From: Fagopyrum homotropicum
Taxonomy: Eukaryota; Streptophyta; Magnoliopsida; Caryophyllales; Polygonaceae
Assembly (NCBI GenBank): GCA_033239125.1
Contig: BSWB01000005.1
Location: forward strand, 140,736,494 to 140,800,493
Length of the DNA: 64,000 bases
Direction: 5' to 3'
Numbering within the stretch: the first letter of the stretch is position 1; each line of letters starts with the position of its first letter. Positions 31,128 to 44,069 of the stretch are shown here, piece by piece. The notes beneath the pieces were generated by a model. It was not told where the DNA came from. It did no database searches and saw only the letters and a program-made list of their open reading frames with translations. Position numbers and translations under genes: made by a program.

Positions 31128-33471
31128 GGGTCCGTTTGGGGATCCTTAGTTTATTAGGGGATTAAGTTGAAGTTGAATATGAAGATGAAGTTGAAAAATG
31201 AGGATGAAGATTAAGGAGATGAAATAAAATAAAAGTTCTTGGCGTTTGGTAAGAAGAGTATTATTATGAGTATGAACGATATTAATATGGGTGAAATTAC
31301 AAAAATGATATCGATTAAAAAAAATCAAAAATTGATACAAAAAATAATTTCTTGCTACTTTCATAACAAGGGATAAAAAGTTCAGGAGTTCAATTATCAA
31401 AATGAACACACCACACTTTCTAACTCAGATCATCTGTGTTTAGTCAGTGCAAACTCCTATACAAGCAATGTGTTGGCGCCTTGGCGGATACATAATTACA
31501 TGAACAAAGTTTCCTATGGTTGTAGCTTCAGTCGACGATCTCTTGCATTTCTCGGTCGCAAAGCCCATCTTTCTTTGATGTTCTATAAATGATTCTCAAC
31601 TGCATTGCATTTGACTTCTCTTGCAAAAGTTTATCATCTTCCTGACAACTTGCACCGTGAACCCCTTTGATTCTGGCAGCCTCAACAATCATGTCGGTCA
31701 GAAGCATCTATGTTGTCTTTGTGGTGATCCCTCTCAAATACCATGAAATGGGTGACGGAGGTACAATAGCGGGTTGTAGAAGTTGTTCTAGGACCCTTGA
31801 CCCGATCCTTCCTTTGCCGTTTGTACATGAACTGTATTTTGACAATGTTTGGGGCTTAAATGGAAAGTAGGATTCATCGTCAACAAATACAGGTTCTATT
31901 CTCTAAGAGCCCTCAAACTTCTCCATGAATCCCGTTTTAACTTGTTTGAATGTCATCTGTGAAACATAGAATACTTTGAAGCTTCAAGGGGACTCTGGAA
32001 AAGATCGTAGAAAATGTAGAATTTGCCACACCTGAATGGGGGCTTACATTAACATCATCTTCAGGTTTCCTCTCATCCATGTCAGCTTATCAAATACTGA
32101 ACTTACCTAAGAATTTCAAGCCAACCAATCAAGTGATTTTGTTCTCAACTACGGGAGTTTGATTTGATCTTGTAGATAGTCTCATGCATGGATTGTGTTC
32201 ATAGTCACCATATCCACTTACCTTTACAATTCTACTAGTAAGCTGAGCACAAGGCAAAACATACATAACCAAAATGTCATGAGTGGATAAATTGGTGGTA
32301 GACAATAACTTCTTGTAAAAATAGTACATAATCAGGGGGTTTAATATGTATGAGAAAATGTTCACTAATTTCTATTGTTCTCTCGTTTCCTATCTCTTTC
32401 TTGGTGATTCTGTAGAACTCAATGTTTAGGGTCCTTCGATCACAAAATTTTCTAAATGGCTTCCTCAGTGATTGATGAAACTAAACATTGATTTTCTACA
32501 GAATCGACATGAAAGAGATAATAGGCGATATAAGATAGAATGCAGTTTACAGTTCCTCATACACATTGATGCTAATGATTATGACCTCAATTTTCTATCT
32601 CTCATTCGACATGAAAGATTAAGTAACTAAATCACAACTAACTTGCGAATTTAACTTGTCCACTACTACGCTTGTGTGATAACTTGTGTTCTACTTAAAT
32701 ACCATACAATTGATTACACTTCAACCTCAATTTTCTATCACCATACCCAGAATTTCAGACAAAATTAAAATCAATTCTTATCAAATTGCGCACATCAAAT
32801 TTCTATCACCATACCCAAAATTTCAAACAAATTTATTAACGAGGAGGCCGGATTAAACCCTAATTTACTTCAATCTACGTATATCTCATTAGTTCCTACA
32901 CAAATTGCGCACATGAAGTACTGAGGTCGCCATGTAAGCAGTCGTTGGACCATTAATCGATCACATTAAATGTAAACATCAAAATAAATTAGAATCGGAC
33001 ATATTAAACAGAGCAAATTTCAAATGCGAAGAGAGAGCATATGACTCCAGCAAAAGTGGAAGCTCGAGAAGAAGATTAACACGGAAGCATTACCTCTTAT
33101 GATAGATCAACGGACCTCAATGTTATTGCGAGATTGTTTGGAATCTGGAAATCGGCACACACTTTCACTGTTTTTGATCGACGTTTGTAGACCAACAAAT
33201 GTTTCAAACGATCAACTAGAGAAGAAGAATAAGACACGATGGCTTACCTGAGTTTAGGGTTGAAAGCTCGAGGGTAGAAATAAGAATAAATTCGTTCAAC
33301 TCCCATAACCTGAGGTCCCTTGGTTGAAGATTTGTTTGGAATTTCAATCAGCCTCAACCAATTCAATCTCATCTTCAACTTCCCTCATGCGATCAACCAA
33401 ATAGAATAAAGCAAGTTTTTACTTTCACCTTCAACTTCAACCATTTTTTCTTTTGCCATCCGAACGGGCCC
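31128..33471. mobile_element. 2.3-kb TIR element, PIF/Harbinger-like, no transposase seen
   Basis: Ends GGGTCCGTTTGG and CCGAACGGGCCC with flanking TAT on both sides. Subterminal GAAGTTGAA-type repeats are inverted between the ends. The interior has no intact long frame, so it is non-autonomous or decayed. An imperfect inverted repeat of about 40 bp lies at 32386-32525 (TATCTCTTTCTTGGTGATTC against GAATCGACATGAAAGAGATA). Confidence 0.55.
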
Positions 33472-33839
33472 TATATAGAGAGAGATTTATAATCTAGCAA
33501 AAGCTCAAATGCAAAGCTTACACGACAAATTTGAATTAACAAAAACTAAAATAGATTAATTAAAGTCATGTTGTAATTAAACAAAATATATTGTGAAAAA
33601 CTTTCGAGCAAAATGGATTTTGCATAATCTATAATCGCCGATTGAACTGTATTTAATGCAATTCAACAAGTCCAACATATTATTTTTAATAATTCATCCA
33701 ATAATCGATAAATCAAGTATATTTGATTACTTATATTGGTCAAATAATTCGAGTACAATAATTCCTTCCATAATCCGACAATTACGCTTATCGGACCGGC
33801 CATTAGTAATTTAGGCTGATTTGTAAAATCTAATTTAAA

Positions 33840-33888
33840 AAAAATTCAAAAAAATTTAAAAGAATGCGTTAATTGTCGAACGCAACCG

Positions 33889-33954
<66 letters not shown>

Positions 33955-34145
33955 AGATTTTTATAAATCCGATTAAAACCTAACCTTTTTTCTTATTAAA
34001 TTACACGAAAGTTAATTTAGGAAAATAAATTTTCAAATAAATTTAAAAGAAAGCGTTAATTGTAGAAGGAAACCGATACGGTTCTTATCATATATATGGT
34101 AGATTTTTACACATCCGAGTAAAACCTAACCTTTTTTTTCCTAAT
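33840..34145. repeat. 187-bp diverged tandem duplication with TA microsatellite
   Basis: GCGTTAATTGT...AACCGATA followed by ATAGATTTTTA and AAACCTAACCTTTTTT occurs twice (33866 and 34053). The first copy is enlarged by a pure TA run (33893-33951). Confidence 0.8.
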
Positions 34146-34209
34146 CTTTCTTATTTTTGCAAATAAAATTTTATTGACAAATAATCGAAATTTAGATTGT
34201 CACGTAAAC

Positions 34210-36978
34210 CTCGTTTATATAGATAGACAACCCCTCTCTTCTTCGCTTGATTCGTCCTCCAGAAACTGCCGGATAATCGCCTTCTTCGGTGAGTATCAAT
34301 GGCGATTCTAGATCCCCCTCTTTGTAGCCTTCGCACTCCAATCGCCTGCTTATCTATGTTTGATTTTCGATTTCTTCATGTTGTATTTGCTGTTCTATTC
34401 AATTTGTGTTTACGTTTTTTTGAGATATGTTTTGTTTAGATTCCATGTTTATGCCATTGATATGTTCTGTGTTACATTATTATCGAAGTATATGCTCACC
34501 CATGGTGAAACATATTTGCTATTCGTATTTTTAACATATTAGGATTTCGTAACCGTTGAATCAGATGACGGTTTTGAGACGCTTGTATCAAGTAACTATG
34601 CGACAAAGTAGTTAATTTTCCCGATACGAAGACTATCTGTGAGTGGTAGGGACGATTGTGGATGTGACTTTGATATGTTTCCTTCAGAAACGGTTTTGCC
34701 CCCCTTATAGTGAGTTAGATGTTCACTTTCTTATACAGATTGAAGGTGACCCCGTTGTCAGCGCCTTTTGACCTAATTTTGAAAGGCTAATTCGAACTTA
34801 TGTTTTAGGTTATCGATGAAAACACAAGTTGATAATAAAGAATTCATTACAAGCTTTCTTCAGATAAAGAGCCACGTGACAACCGACTCCTTATTGGTTT
34901 TGGGTAGAAAAGCCAAGATGACAGTACTAAGAGCATTGACTTGGTCAGTCAATGGTCTTTTTAAATTGATATATTTGACAATCTATTTAAGCCTTGGGTC
35001 TACTTTTCAGACTTATGAATCATACATATGAACCTCAATCTCTCAATCTTCCTTCTCTTTTTCGTTTACTTTCATCCTAAACTCCATGTTTAATGCTATT
35101 AGGTTTTAATTAGGCAAAAATGAGTCTCCTGACTCTCCTCAGGCATGGTTTCTCTTCATATGATGATAGTATTATGATTTCCCAATTGAGCCATAGCTAT
35201 GTGAATACTGGATTGTAATGAAGTGAGATCTGGTTATCTCTAGTTTTCTAATGGGATTTCATGTTAGTGATTGGGAAGTGTCTGAGTTCAGCCGATTTAC
35301 TTGTAGTCACCTATTGACATGTATGATCATTATGGATATCATTCGAGTCAAGAATGTCTTCTAACAAGTTTATTGAACAGTTCCATTAACTGTGCATTCT
35401 TTTAAAAATTGATTGTTATGATAGGGTTTCTCTTAAACATAAGTGATGATGCTACTTAGGATTGAATTATGGAAAATACGAGTCTCCTGAATTGGTTTTT
35501 CTTCATAAGTTGGTAGTATTACGATTTTCAAATATTTTAACAGTTTTATGCATTTTGATTATGAAGAGATTACTAAACCTCATTGGTTCAGTGGCTTGCA
35601 ATTGGAGTGTGATTTGGTTATTGCTAGTTTTTAGTGTGATATCAGTTCTGCGAGCAATCAGTGTCCGAGTGCAACCTATTTACTTGTTGTGTGGCATGCA
35701 TGTTTTGAACAGTTCAATTATTCGAGTATTCTGTTAAAAAATGATTGTCATGAAAGGCTTCATCATAAGAAGATCCACAACACTGACATATTTGCAGTCT
35801 TCTCTCATTTCAAGTATGCAAGTTGTTGTGTGCGTTAAACTACATCAGAGTTCTCCTTTATTATCTCTTTTTGTGAGACTAAAAGAACTATGCGATTTTC
35901 CTGAACTCTTCTTTCAGTCTTCATTGCTGTTGTGAAATCTTTTCTTTGTGGAATTAAAATTGGGACACTTCATTTGAATGTGAACAGTCATTTATCTTAT
36001 TGAAGGTTTTTTCTTACACAATCGTCTATGTAGGTCTACTTTAGATTGGCGCAACTTCTATTCTTGTGAAGCACGACGTAAGGGTACTTTCAACTGCATA
36101 CCATTTTTCTTTCCTACTTAAGCCTTGCTTTCCTCTTCTGTTCTGGATCAGTTTGTGACAGATTATTCGATTATGCAAGTCCGTAGTTCTTCAAATACCC
36201 TTGTTAATTGATTGCGATTGAAGAGGAGAATGTAGTTGTCTCATTGTCTATTCTTTTTTCACCTCATAGTACCTTTACATTTCCCTTTTCCCTTTTTCCA
36301 TTGGTTTTTAATCACTATGTGTGTTCCTCAACGACCGAACCTTGATTATTTGTGTTATCTCATTATCTGCCAAATGAGCTATAAATCCTGATAATAAGTC
36401 ACAACAGGCTATTATTTTTACTTTCTTTAATTTTGTTGTCCGATGAAGGAACACTATGTAGGTTATAATTCCAGTAATGCTGTAGTTATCAACACTAAGT
36501 TATTTTTGAGCTGTCAGATTTTTTAATAGGATAATGAAGATATGAGAGGGTTTTACATTGCCTTGATATTTTCGTAGATTGCTTAATCAGCTTTAAAATT
36601 ACAGATCCTTTTTCTTTGTAAGTGGAAAATTATGAAATCACTTGTGAAAGTGTAGTTCCATCTCCTCGTCTTGCCTGGAATCAGGCTTTACTTCTGTCAC
36701 TGAATCACGCATTCAAAGTTAGCTTTCTAATCATCATGATTATTGAAGTATATGCTGATATTTATCATCAATAGCCTAAGTTAATGGCTTTATGTACGAA
36801 CAATATGTACTATTATAATAATAAAAATTCTTAATTCTTTTTTATTTTTATTAATTATGTTACTTTTATGATGTCCGTGGCCATCTTCTTCAGTAGCAAC
36901 CTTTTTTTGGTATTGCCCTTCTTTGGCTACCTTTGTTTTTCTTTGCATGATATAGCTTTCAGTTTAAGTTACTTTCAG
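34210..36978 (+). other. 5'-UTR exon and long leader intron of the DCD gene (inferred)
   Basis: A pyrimidine-rich leader-like stretch ends at TCTTCG|GTGAGT near 34289. The next good acceptor before the coding ATG is TTTCAG at 36978. The 2.7 kb between is T-rich like a leader intron and holds no conserved frame. Long first introns of this kind often raise expression in plants. Confidence 0.5.
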
Positions 36979-37018
36979 GTTCTTCTTGATCGGTTAGCAG
37001 CTTTTGTACTACCTTAAA

Positions 37019-39607
37019 ATGGCATTTGGGAAGAAGCAGAAGCAGAAGCGTGCATGTGGTGAAGTTCCTGAATTGGGTGCGATCTTTATGTCAAATCGTG
37101 CTACAAAAGAAATGTGTTTTAATTGGAAAACTTTTGGCTTACCTTCTACAAGGGCAAGCTTTGTTAAAAAGGTTAAGGCTGGTATGTTTTTGTTTTTGTT
37201 TGAACATGAAACAAGGAAGCTCTATGGAGTTTATCAAGCCTATAGTGATGGCGCGATGAATCTCTCTCCCGAAGCTTTCAGCTCCGAAAAGAACAAATAC
37301 CCTGCACAGGCATGGAATTCCTGCATGTGTCTTGTTATCTGAAGGCTTTGCTCTTAAGATGATAGTCCTGAATTTTGCTTTTTTTTCTTAAAAAAATTGT
37401 CTGCCTCAGGTTCGGTTTGAAGTTATTTGGTACTGCAAACCACTTTCTGAAGATGAGTTTCGTCCTGCAATTAAAGACAATTACTTTGCAGCAAAAAAGT
37501 TCCATTTTGGCCTGTCCAGGAATCAGGTATGTTATGCTTCAAACAATCAAAGTATACTAACTGATAGGCTAAATACTGAGATCTTAACCTGTGTGATTAA
37601 ATTTAGGTTGATTCACTACTTTGGTTGTTTGAATCAAATAAACTAAGAGATGGGCTACTACTAGGGAAGAGGCTTCCTAGCCACCCTTCCCTTGTTCGTG
37701 GTGAGACCAGGAGTAGTAGTATGCTTGATGCTGGAGAAGAATATACTTTTAGGGTACAAAGTGGAAATGTACCAGAGAATGCAAATGATCTTGAACTGAT
37801 TAGGGATCTAGAGAAGCAATCCAAGACAAACGGAGAAGTACACGGGAGGTTACTGATTGACGGTCATAGAGATATTGGACATGAAGATACTGATGTTGTT
37901 CAACCTTTAAACAACTGCAGAAGGGAACCTTCTCATCAAGATAGGGTAAATCAGGTGAGAGATCCAATGAATTTTTGCTGCAATTCCAACAATGATTATA
38001 CCCTGAATTCTGGAGTCCCGTATGTATCTAGACTATCTAGTGCTGAGAGATACGATCCTGATCAGCCATTGTTGGAGAACGCACCTGCCACTGTACAGCT
38101 GACAAGATTTCATGAAGTTCAGGACATTGCTTGTGGAGCTCATGCCAGTTTGGGAACTCATTATGACACGTGTAACCCTAGCTCAAATCCCTTGAGTTGC
38201 TACTGCAACTCTGTTCCAGAGATTGTTAACGAGGTGGCCGTCAATGAACCTAGGATGCCTTTAACAACTTGTTACTTTGAGCCCATTATTTCAAATTCAA
38301 GATCCCCTCATCCTGCATATCTTGATAATGCAGTCCACGGGGGACCCCTTTCACATAATCTTGACTTATTTAGAGGTTTGAAGCCTGTGTCTGAGAACAT
38401 TTCTGTGCCCTCTAAGACTGATGGTGCTTCCATCTTTAGACGACCTGTGGCTCACTATGACCCTTCACTAACCATTATTCATCCTATCGCTTCTGAAAAC
38501 TTTCAAATCGGTACCGGGATTGAGTCTTTCGACGCTAAAGATGCTCTACTTGATTCTGAGCAGAAAACTACTTCTCCATCAGTCTGTATGAAAGACATTA
38601 GTAATCCTGATGATATTAATCAAGATTCCAAAGATTGTAAAGGAAGGAGGAGTGTGTTTTCTCGCTTGAAGCCTGCATTGGATCCTGATGATGAGTGTAT
38701 GGTAAAACATCCCGTGAGAAGCATTGATGAAATGGCAAGTGAGGTAATGGAGTCGTTGAAGGGTCATTATTGTCAGTTGGTAACGGAATGCAACTCATCA
38801 ACAAAGCAAGTAGATGATGATGATAATAAGAGTAAGATCAAGATTAAGAAACGTCAAACTTTGCAGTCTCAGATTGCAAGGTATGGACCAGTTGCATCAA
38901 AGGTGAGGGGTTTTGGTTTTCCTACATCCAATGAAGAGTATGAAGCTGAAAGTGAAGGGCTGGTCGATAGGGAGATCCCACGTTTAAATTTCAAGCGCAG
39001 AAGTGAAGTGAACAAGACCCGTAATGCAGCGGAGGGTGATCTTTGTGAAACATCTTCTGCAATCTTGCCAGGAAAACTATGCAAGAGGAGGAAATTGGTG
39101 AGACCCAGTTTCAGTGAGAAGAAATTGTCGAACTGTGATGGTCTGCTTGATACCAGTTCGGTGAACTTGTCTCTGTCGCGTAACAAAGATGTCCCACTTC
39201 CTCACGGTAAAGAACAGAAATCACTTGAGATTGGCAATTTAGAATCTGGATTATTATTGGTTGCCAGTGTTGGAGGGCGTTGTAGCAATGGACAGTCAGG
39301 TTCAAGCAACTTCACGAATGGTAGTGCAGATAATATAGACATGGGATGTGAGTATGAAAAACACGAAGAAGGACAATCTTTGTCCATTCCCCATGCATTT
39401 GATACACAACAGTTGCCCAAGCCGTGTAATTCATGGTCTTCGTTGTTGGATGATAGTGTTGGAGGTGTTAAGAGTAGTAGTCAGCGATCAACTTTAATCA
39501 GGGAGGAGAATGAAAGAGCAGAACTATCCTTGACATTAAGTGGGAATGACAAGAAAGGGGGTACGACAAAGACAATATTAGCAAAGACGAGCTCGGTTGG
39601 TCACTAA
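37019..39607 (+). CDS. DCD (development and cell death) domain protein
   Basis: Plant-specific DCD proteins respond to stress, hormone or hypersensitive signals; exact function unknown. Exons: 37019-37309, 37410-37526, 37607-39607. The DCD domain fills residues 17-140: GAIFMSNRATKEMCFNWKTF, GLPSTRASFVKKVKAGMFLF, LFEHETRKLYGVYQAYSDG, then YPAQ|VRFEVIWYCKPLSEDEF. Intron 1 uses a non-canonical GC donor (CAG|GCATGG); joining there restores the conserved YPAQVRF motif. The long C-terminal part is polar and probably disordered, with no other domain seen. The frame stops at 39605-39607, but a different frame continues with related-looking protein to 40248, suggesting a one-base loss at GGGGG near 39557. 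Confidence 0.85.
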
Positions 39608-40248
39608 AAGATCCAAATTTTAGTGTTGATTCTGGAAGTGTTAGTTGTAATGCACAATTGAGCTTAGAGAGTAAGGGGGATGAATTATTTAAAAGGACCG
39701 AAACATTGATGATGTTCGATGGTGGTAACAAGAACCATGGAAAAGCAACTTCCATCAATATGAACGTAGGAATGAAAATCGATGATGATGACGACGACAA
39801 GTTTGGTTTGTCCACCGAAATAAAGCTGGGTGGATCACTAAAGGATGCTGATATTCGTGTTGATGGTGATAATAAATCAGATGAGTCTGTTGAATTGAAA
39901 ATCGATGATGATGACAACAAGGGTGGCTTGTCCACCGAAATAAAGTTGGGTGGATCACTAAATGATGCTGATATTCGTGTTGATAGCCGAAAACAACAAT
40001 CATTTTCTGTTGATGATGAGGTTGGTGATAATAAATCAGACAAGTCTGTTGAATTGGAGTTGCCCAATGACCTTGGCATGAACACAATGTACTTACTTCC
40101 AGTCAAAGTTGAAGCCATGGAGGATTCAACTATGAGCCAAAGTGATGAAGTACACGAAGAAGCAATGCACATTGATTTTCTAGCAGAGCCAACTTTAGCA
40201 ATTGGTCAAGCAACTGAAGTTCAATATTTTGAATTCCTCACTGAATAG
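39560..40248 (+). pseudogene. Frame-shifted C-terminal continuation of the DCD gene
   Basis: From about 39562 another frame is open without interruption (DKDNISKDELGWSLKDPNFS, then acidic sequence) to TAG 40246-40248. It contains two copies of a roughly 40-residue unit (LSTEIKLGGSLKDADIRVD and LSTEIKLGGSLNDADIRVD, 120 bp apart). Composition matches the upstream tail, so this is probably the original C-terminus put out of frame by a one-base indel, or a sequencing error. Confidence 0.65.
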
Positions 40249-41140
40249 TTTGCAAAACGGTGCCATTGGGTGATCAAGCACGCACAGATACATCAACAAT
40301 CGCCGGTAACTTGGTAAGTAATGTTTTTTAAACATATTAGCATCTTTTGGATAGTATTTTGGTGGCTGGAAATCACCAACTTGGATCAGTGGTTAAGCTC
40401 TTGAAACTAAGCCTGCCTTTTGAGGATCATGAGGGTAAGTAGTGTAAATTTGATACCGAACTCTAAAGTTTTAGTCGTAGAAATCACCACAATCATTGTG
40501 GTTCGCTGGTACACGAACCCTTTCGAGTATGGGTTTTTGCTTGCTGTTAGATGTGCCATTACAAGTGAAACTCTCCCCATCATCTGTTCACATCTTTTGC
40601 TCTTTTGCACAGTTGGTTTCAGCCTTACGTTACTTTGCTGCTTTATGTAATGACTTAAATTGAATGCTTATATTGTCGGAAGTTATTGCACTTCTATACT
40701 CATTCCATAATTCTTCTTATGTTGATGCTTATGCTTTACTTTCGACTTGGAATTTGGGAAATCAGTTTTTTGTGATGGTTGTCCGTTTGTCATTTTATGG
40801 GTTTTTGATGATATGATCTTTGGATACACCCATATATAAAGTGTTAAAAATAAACCCAATTGCGCAATTTGAGTGTAATATTTTGTTTTAATTGCCTTTT
40901 ACAAATGGAAGTCGAAACAAGCCATGCCATTATGCATACGGAGTAATATAAACTCCTTAAAAAAACGAACATACAGTTATGCATATGGAGTACTGTAAAC
41001 TCATTTTCATAGGTGATTAATAGAATAGTTTTTTGGGTTAGAAGGAGGTTAGTTATCCAATCGTGCTTGTTAAATATAAAAAGAAGGCTAAGTGATCATC
41101 ACTCGGGGATAGTCTGGCCCCATGAAAGGTTCACTACACA
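40249..41140. other. 3' UTR and intergenic
   Basis: Probable 3' UTR of the DCD gene, with a GTAAGT near 40314 that may be a 3'-UTR intron donor. AT-rich spacer follows. No gene seen. Confidence 0.45.
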
Positions 41141-41149
41141 CCCTCGGGA

Positions 41150-43640
41150 GGATTAAAAAATACACTTAAGTCAAACAACAAGTTTAAAGAAAAAGAGTAG
41201 CTAATAAATTAGACGCGGTATTCGCCTTGCAGTAGATATGTCAACAATGGATATACCATTCTCTTTTTGAAAAGTCTAGCACCAACCTAGAGAGAGGCTG
41301 ATGACGGGAGGAGAACGAGTCAAATGAGTAGAGGCCAATTGAGAATCCATAAACTCACTTTACATGTTCCAAGATTGAATTCAAACCCCGTCAACCATTC
41401 TCCCTTATGATTCCTAATAAGACCCGATGCAACTGATCTCCTCATCTCGCGCCATCAGTGTTGATCTTTACGTAACTGAAAGAGGGAGGTTCCCATGCAA
41501 TATTAAGCATACAATATTGAGCCGGTTGAGCTCCTCGAAAGCGAATCCAATCCTACACCTGTTCTTTGACCCTAGCTTGTAAGAGTTTACATTGACCACC
41601 CATCTTCCAGACTTCGTCAAAGATCACGGAATTACGTTATTTCCACGTCCACCACAAGGCTACTGCAAAAACTTCATTCCACGTACAATCGTTGTTAAAA
41701 TGACGTGGGTAAAGCAAATTACCTCGAATTGAGGAAATAAAAAGGCACGTCGTAAAATGAGTCAAAAAATAACTCAACATGCAAATCCCTCCAAAGCGAA
41801 CGAATAACTAAATAGTCCCTAAAAAGATGCTCTAAGGTTTCCGGCGACCCAAAACAACAAGCAAACAACGGATCCAACACCAAATAGTGGTGGTGACGTT
41901 CGACAATACATAAACAAAACAATCCACATATATGTTTCACACCTCTACAAATCCGACCCGGCCCGTCCGCCCGCCCGGAAAAAACATGGGTATGGGCAGC
42001 TAGTTTGGCCCGTTTGGATCAAGCCCGGCCCGAGCTGTATTTTGGTGGGACGGGTATGGGTAAACATTTTGGCCCGCGGACCAACCCGGCCCTATAATTT
42101 TATGCATATAGTATTATATATATATATATATATATGTATATATAATTTATATTGTTTTGAGTGTCACGTACTCTAATTTTTCATTTAGTTTATTTGGAGT
42201 ATTTTGACGAGTTATACTGGTTTGTAAAACGAGATTGCAGGGCGAACTTGATTGTAATGGTACTTGTTGTTTTTAAGGTATTTGGAATTATTTATTTTTG
42301 TGTGTTGATTGTTGTTGTACTTGTTGGTACTAGGTAGTGCACTATGCAAACATAATTGGATTGAAAGCGTGTATAAAATACATTATATTACTTGTTTTAA
42401 ACAATAAATCCCGGGGGAAAAACGCACAAGCAAGTACATACTGGCCATCCAGGCCCGCCCGCGTTTTACATGGATGGACATGGGCAACATTATTGGCCCG
42501 GACAAGCCGAGTCGGGCCAGCCCGACCCGTACCTTATGGGTAGAGTTTCTAGTAATGGTCCAGCCCGAACTCGGCCCGGGCCCGCTTTTGTACAGGTCTT
42601 CCAAGCAAACACAGTTGTACACTCCTCAAGTCTCAGTTTTCTAAAGTCTCACCGCCACCAAATAATGGTGGTGACGTTCAGTCTTACAAAACAGAGAAAT
42701 AAACATATTTAGTCTTACAATCTCAAATAAACATACTTAGTTTCAATTGAAGAACGAACCACCCATTTTACAAATTAACAACAACCGAACAACATAATCA
42801 ATCAAGAAGAACAATAATAAAAATTTGTAAATAAAAAAAGTGAATGAATTGGAATAACACATTCAGTAAATAAAGATTACACAGTAAATTAGAAATCAAA
42901 GGTACAAAATCAATTTATGAAATCATAAGAAGAATGAACGAAAATAGAGAGAAGATTCGGTCGGCGGAACAACAATGTTTCAACATTTGAACCGAAGAAG
43001 AACATTTCAACATTAGAATCGAAGAAGAAGGAGGAGGAGGAGGAAGAAGAAGAAGAAGGAGAAGATCAGTGTCCTGCTTCCGACAACTACAATATCGTAG
43101 GTGATCATATGAGGCTAGGTCTAGTCGGGGAAAATTGGAAGGGAAGAAAAAAATATTACGTGTAAATCAATTTTATTATATTTTAAAAAAATTTAATTTT
43201 TTTTTTCCTTAAAAAAATATGGGGAACTTTCGTTGACCGTGTCTTGACCGTACAAAATCCGTGTCCTACCTCAAAATAGTGTTTTGATCGTGTCGGATCA
43301 TATTTGAACGTGCTCGAGCCGTGTTCCCATGTTCGACACAAGACACAAGACACTCCGCTCTTTATAGGCGTCCGTGCATCATAGCTACCAGCACAGCTGA
43401 GATGCTTACCCCTCCAACCATTAAGTTTTTTAGCCTTCATCTTATCCAAAAGTGCGATAAATGTGTCATAGAAACTCTCTCTTGCAGAATAGGAACGCCC
43501 AAGTAATTCCTCAGATTACGAGTAGCAACAACGCCACTAATATGCTCCAAATCATTGCAAAGACCCCGGGACACGTTGTTAGACTTAGTCACCCTAACGC
43601 TCATCCTAAAAAACTTACAAAATAGCTCGATACACCCCAT
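41150..43640 (-). mobile_element. LINE remnant interrupted by another insertion
   Basis: On the minus strand, RT C-terminal sequence (NNVSRGLCNDLEHISGVVAT, NYLGVPILQERVS) lies at 43640-43390. The RT zinc-binding region (FGSPETLEHLFRDYLVIRSL) lies at 41940-41720, and an RNase H start (PPSFSYVKINTDGARDEE) at about 41480. The order is right for LINE ORF2, but 1.45 kb of GC-rich repeat DNA separates the pieces, and stops and shifts are frequent. Clearly dead. Confidence 0.75.
41941..43390 (-). repeat. Repeat insertion inside the LINE
   Basis: GGCCCG-rich ends (41955-42090 and 42440-42600), a TA run at 42118-42135 and, at the right, the inverted copy of the 27055-27260 repeat. CCACCAAATARTGGTGGTGA (about 42655) repeats LINE sequence at about 41880, so the insertion may have duplicated or recombined with its target. 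No gene recognised. Confidence 0.55.
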
Positions 43641-43649
43641 ATTGTTAAG

Positions 43650-44040
43650 TTATACTTTTTTAGAACGTTAACTTGACGATAACGACAAGATAACAAATAC
43701 ATAAAGTTAATGATTACGACAAAATTACAAAACAAAAACTTAAGTATAAAGACATAATAACAAAAAGGGTAAAATAACAAAAACGATAATTTAGCAAGAA
43801 GTGTAAAATAGAAAGAAATAAAAAAGAAGAGAGAATTTAACGATTTATATTTTATATTTTTGAAAACTTTTTTGTCATTATCGATTTACGTTAACTACTA
43901 TAATAATAACATAATTGAAAACTCTTAATGATAATGGCAAATTAACAAAAACGAGAATTTAACGAACGATAAATTTACCTAAACGAGAATTTACAAAGAC
44001 GAAATTTAACGGTTTATGTTTTATATTTTTAGTAAAAAAA
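43650..44040. repeat. Low-complexity AACGATAAC-rich block
   Basis: Words such as AACGATAACGACAAAATAAC recur irregularly here and again at 44820-44960, on either side of the PEX7 pseudogene. They may be one repeat split by the retrocopy. Confidence 0.45.
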
Positions 44041-44069
44041 GTCGTCTACGACCTCTTTTGGTCCTACTC

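Noticed and set aside
38579..40172. Several minus-strand frames, the longest 224 codons
   Set aside because: Shadows of the DCD gene's acidic coding sequence; no conserved features.
42337..42712. Short frames within GGCCCG-rich sequence
   Set aside because: Reflect GC-rich repeat composition inside an insertion; no domain on either strand.
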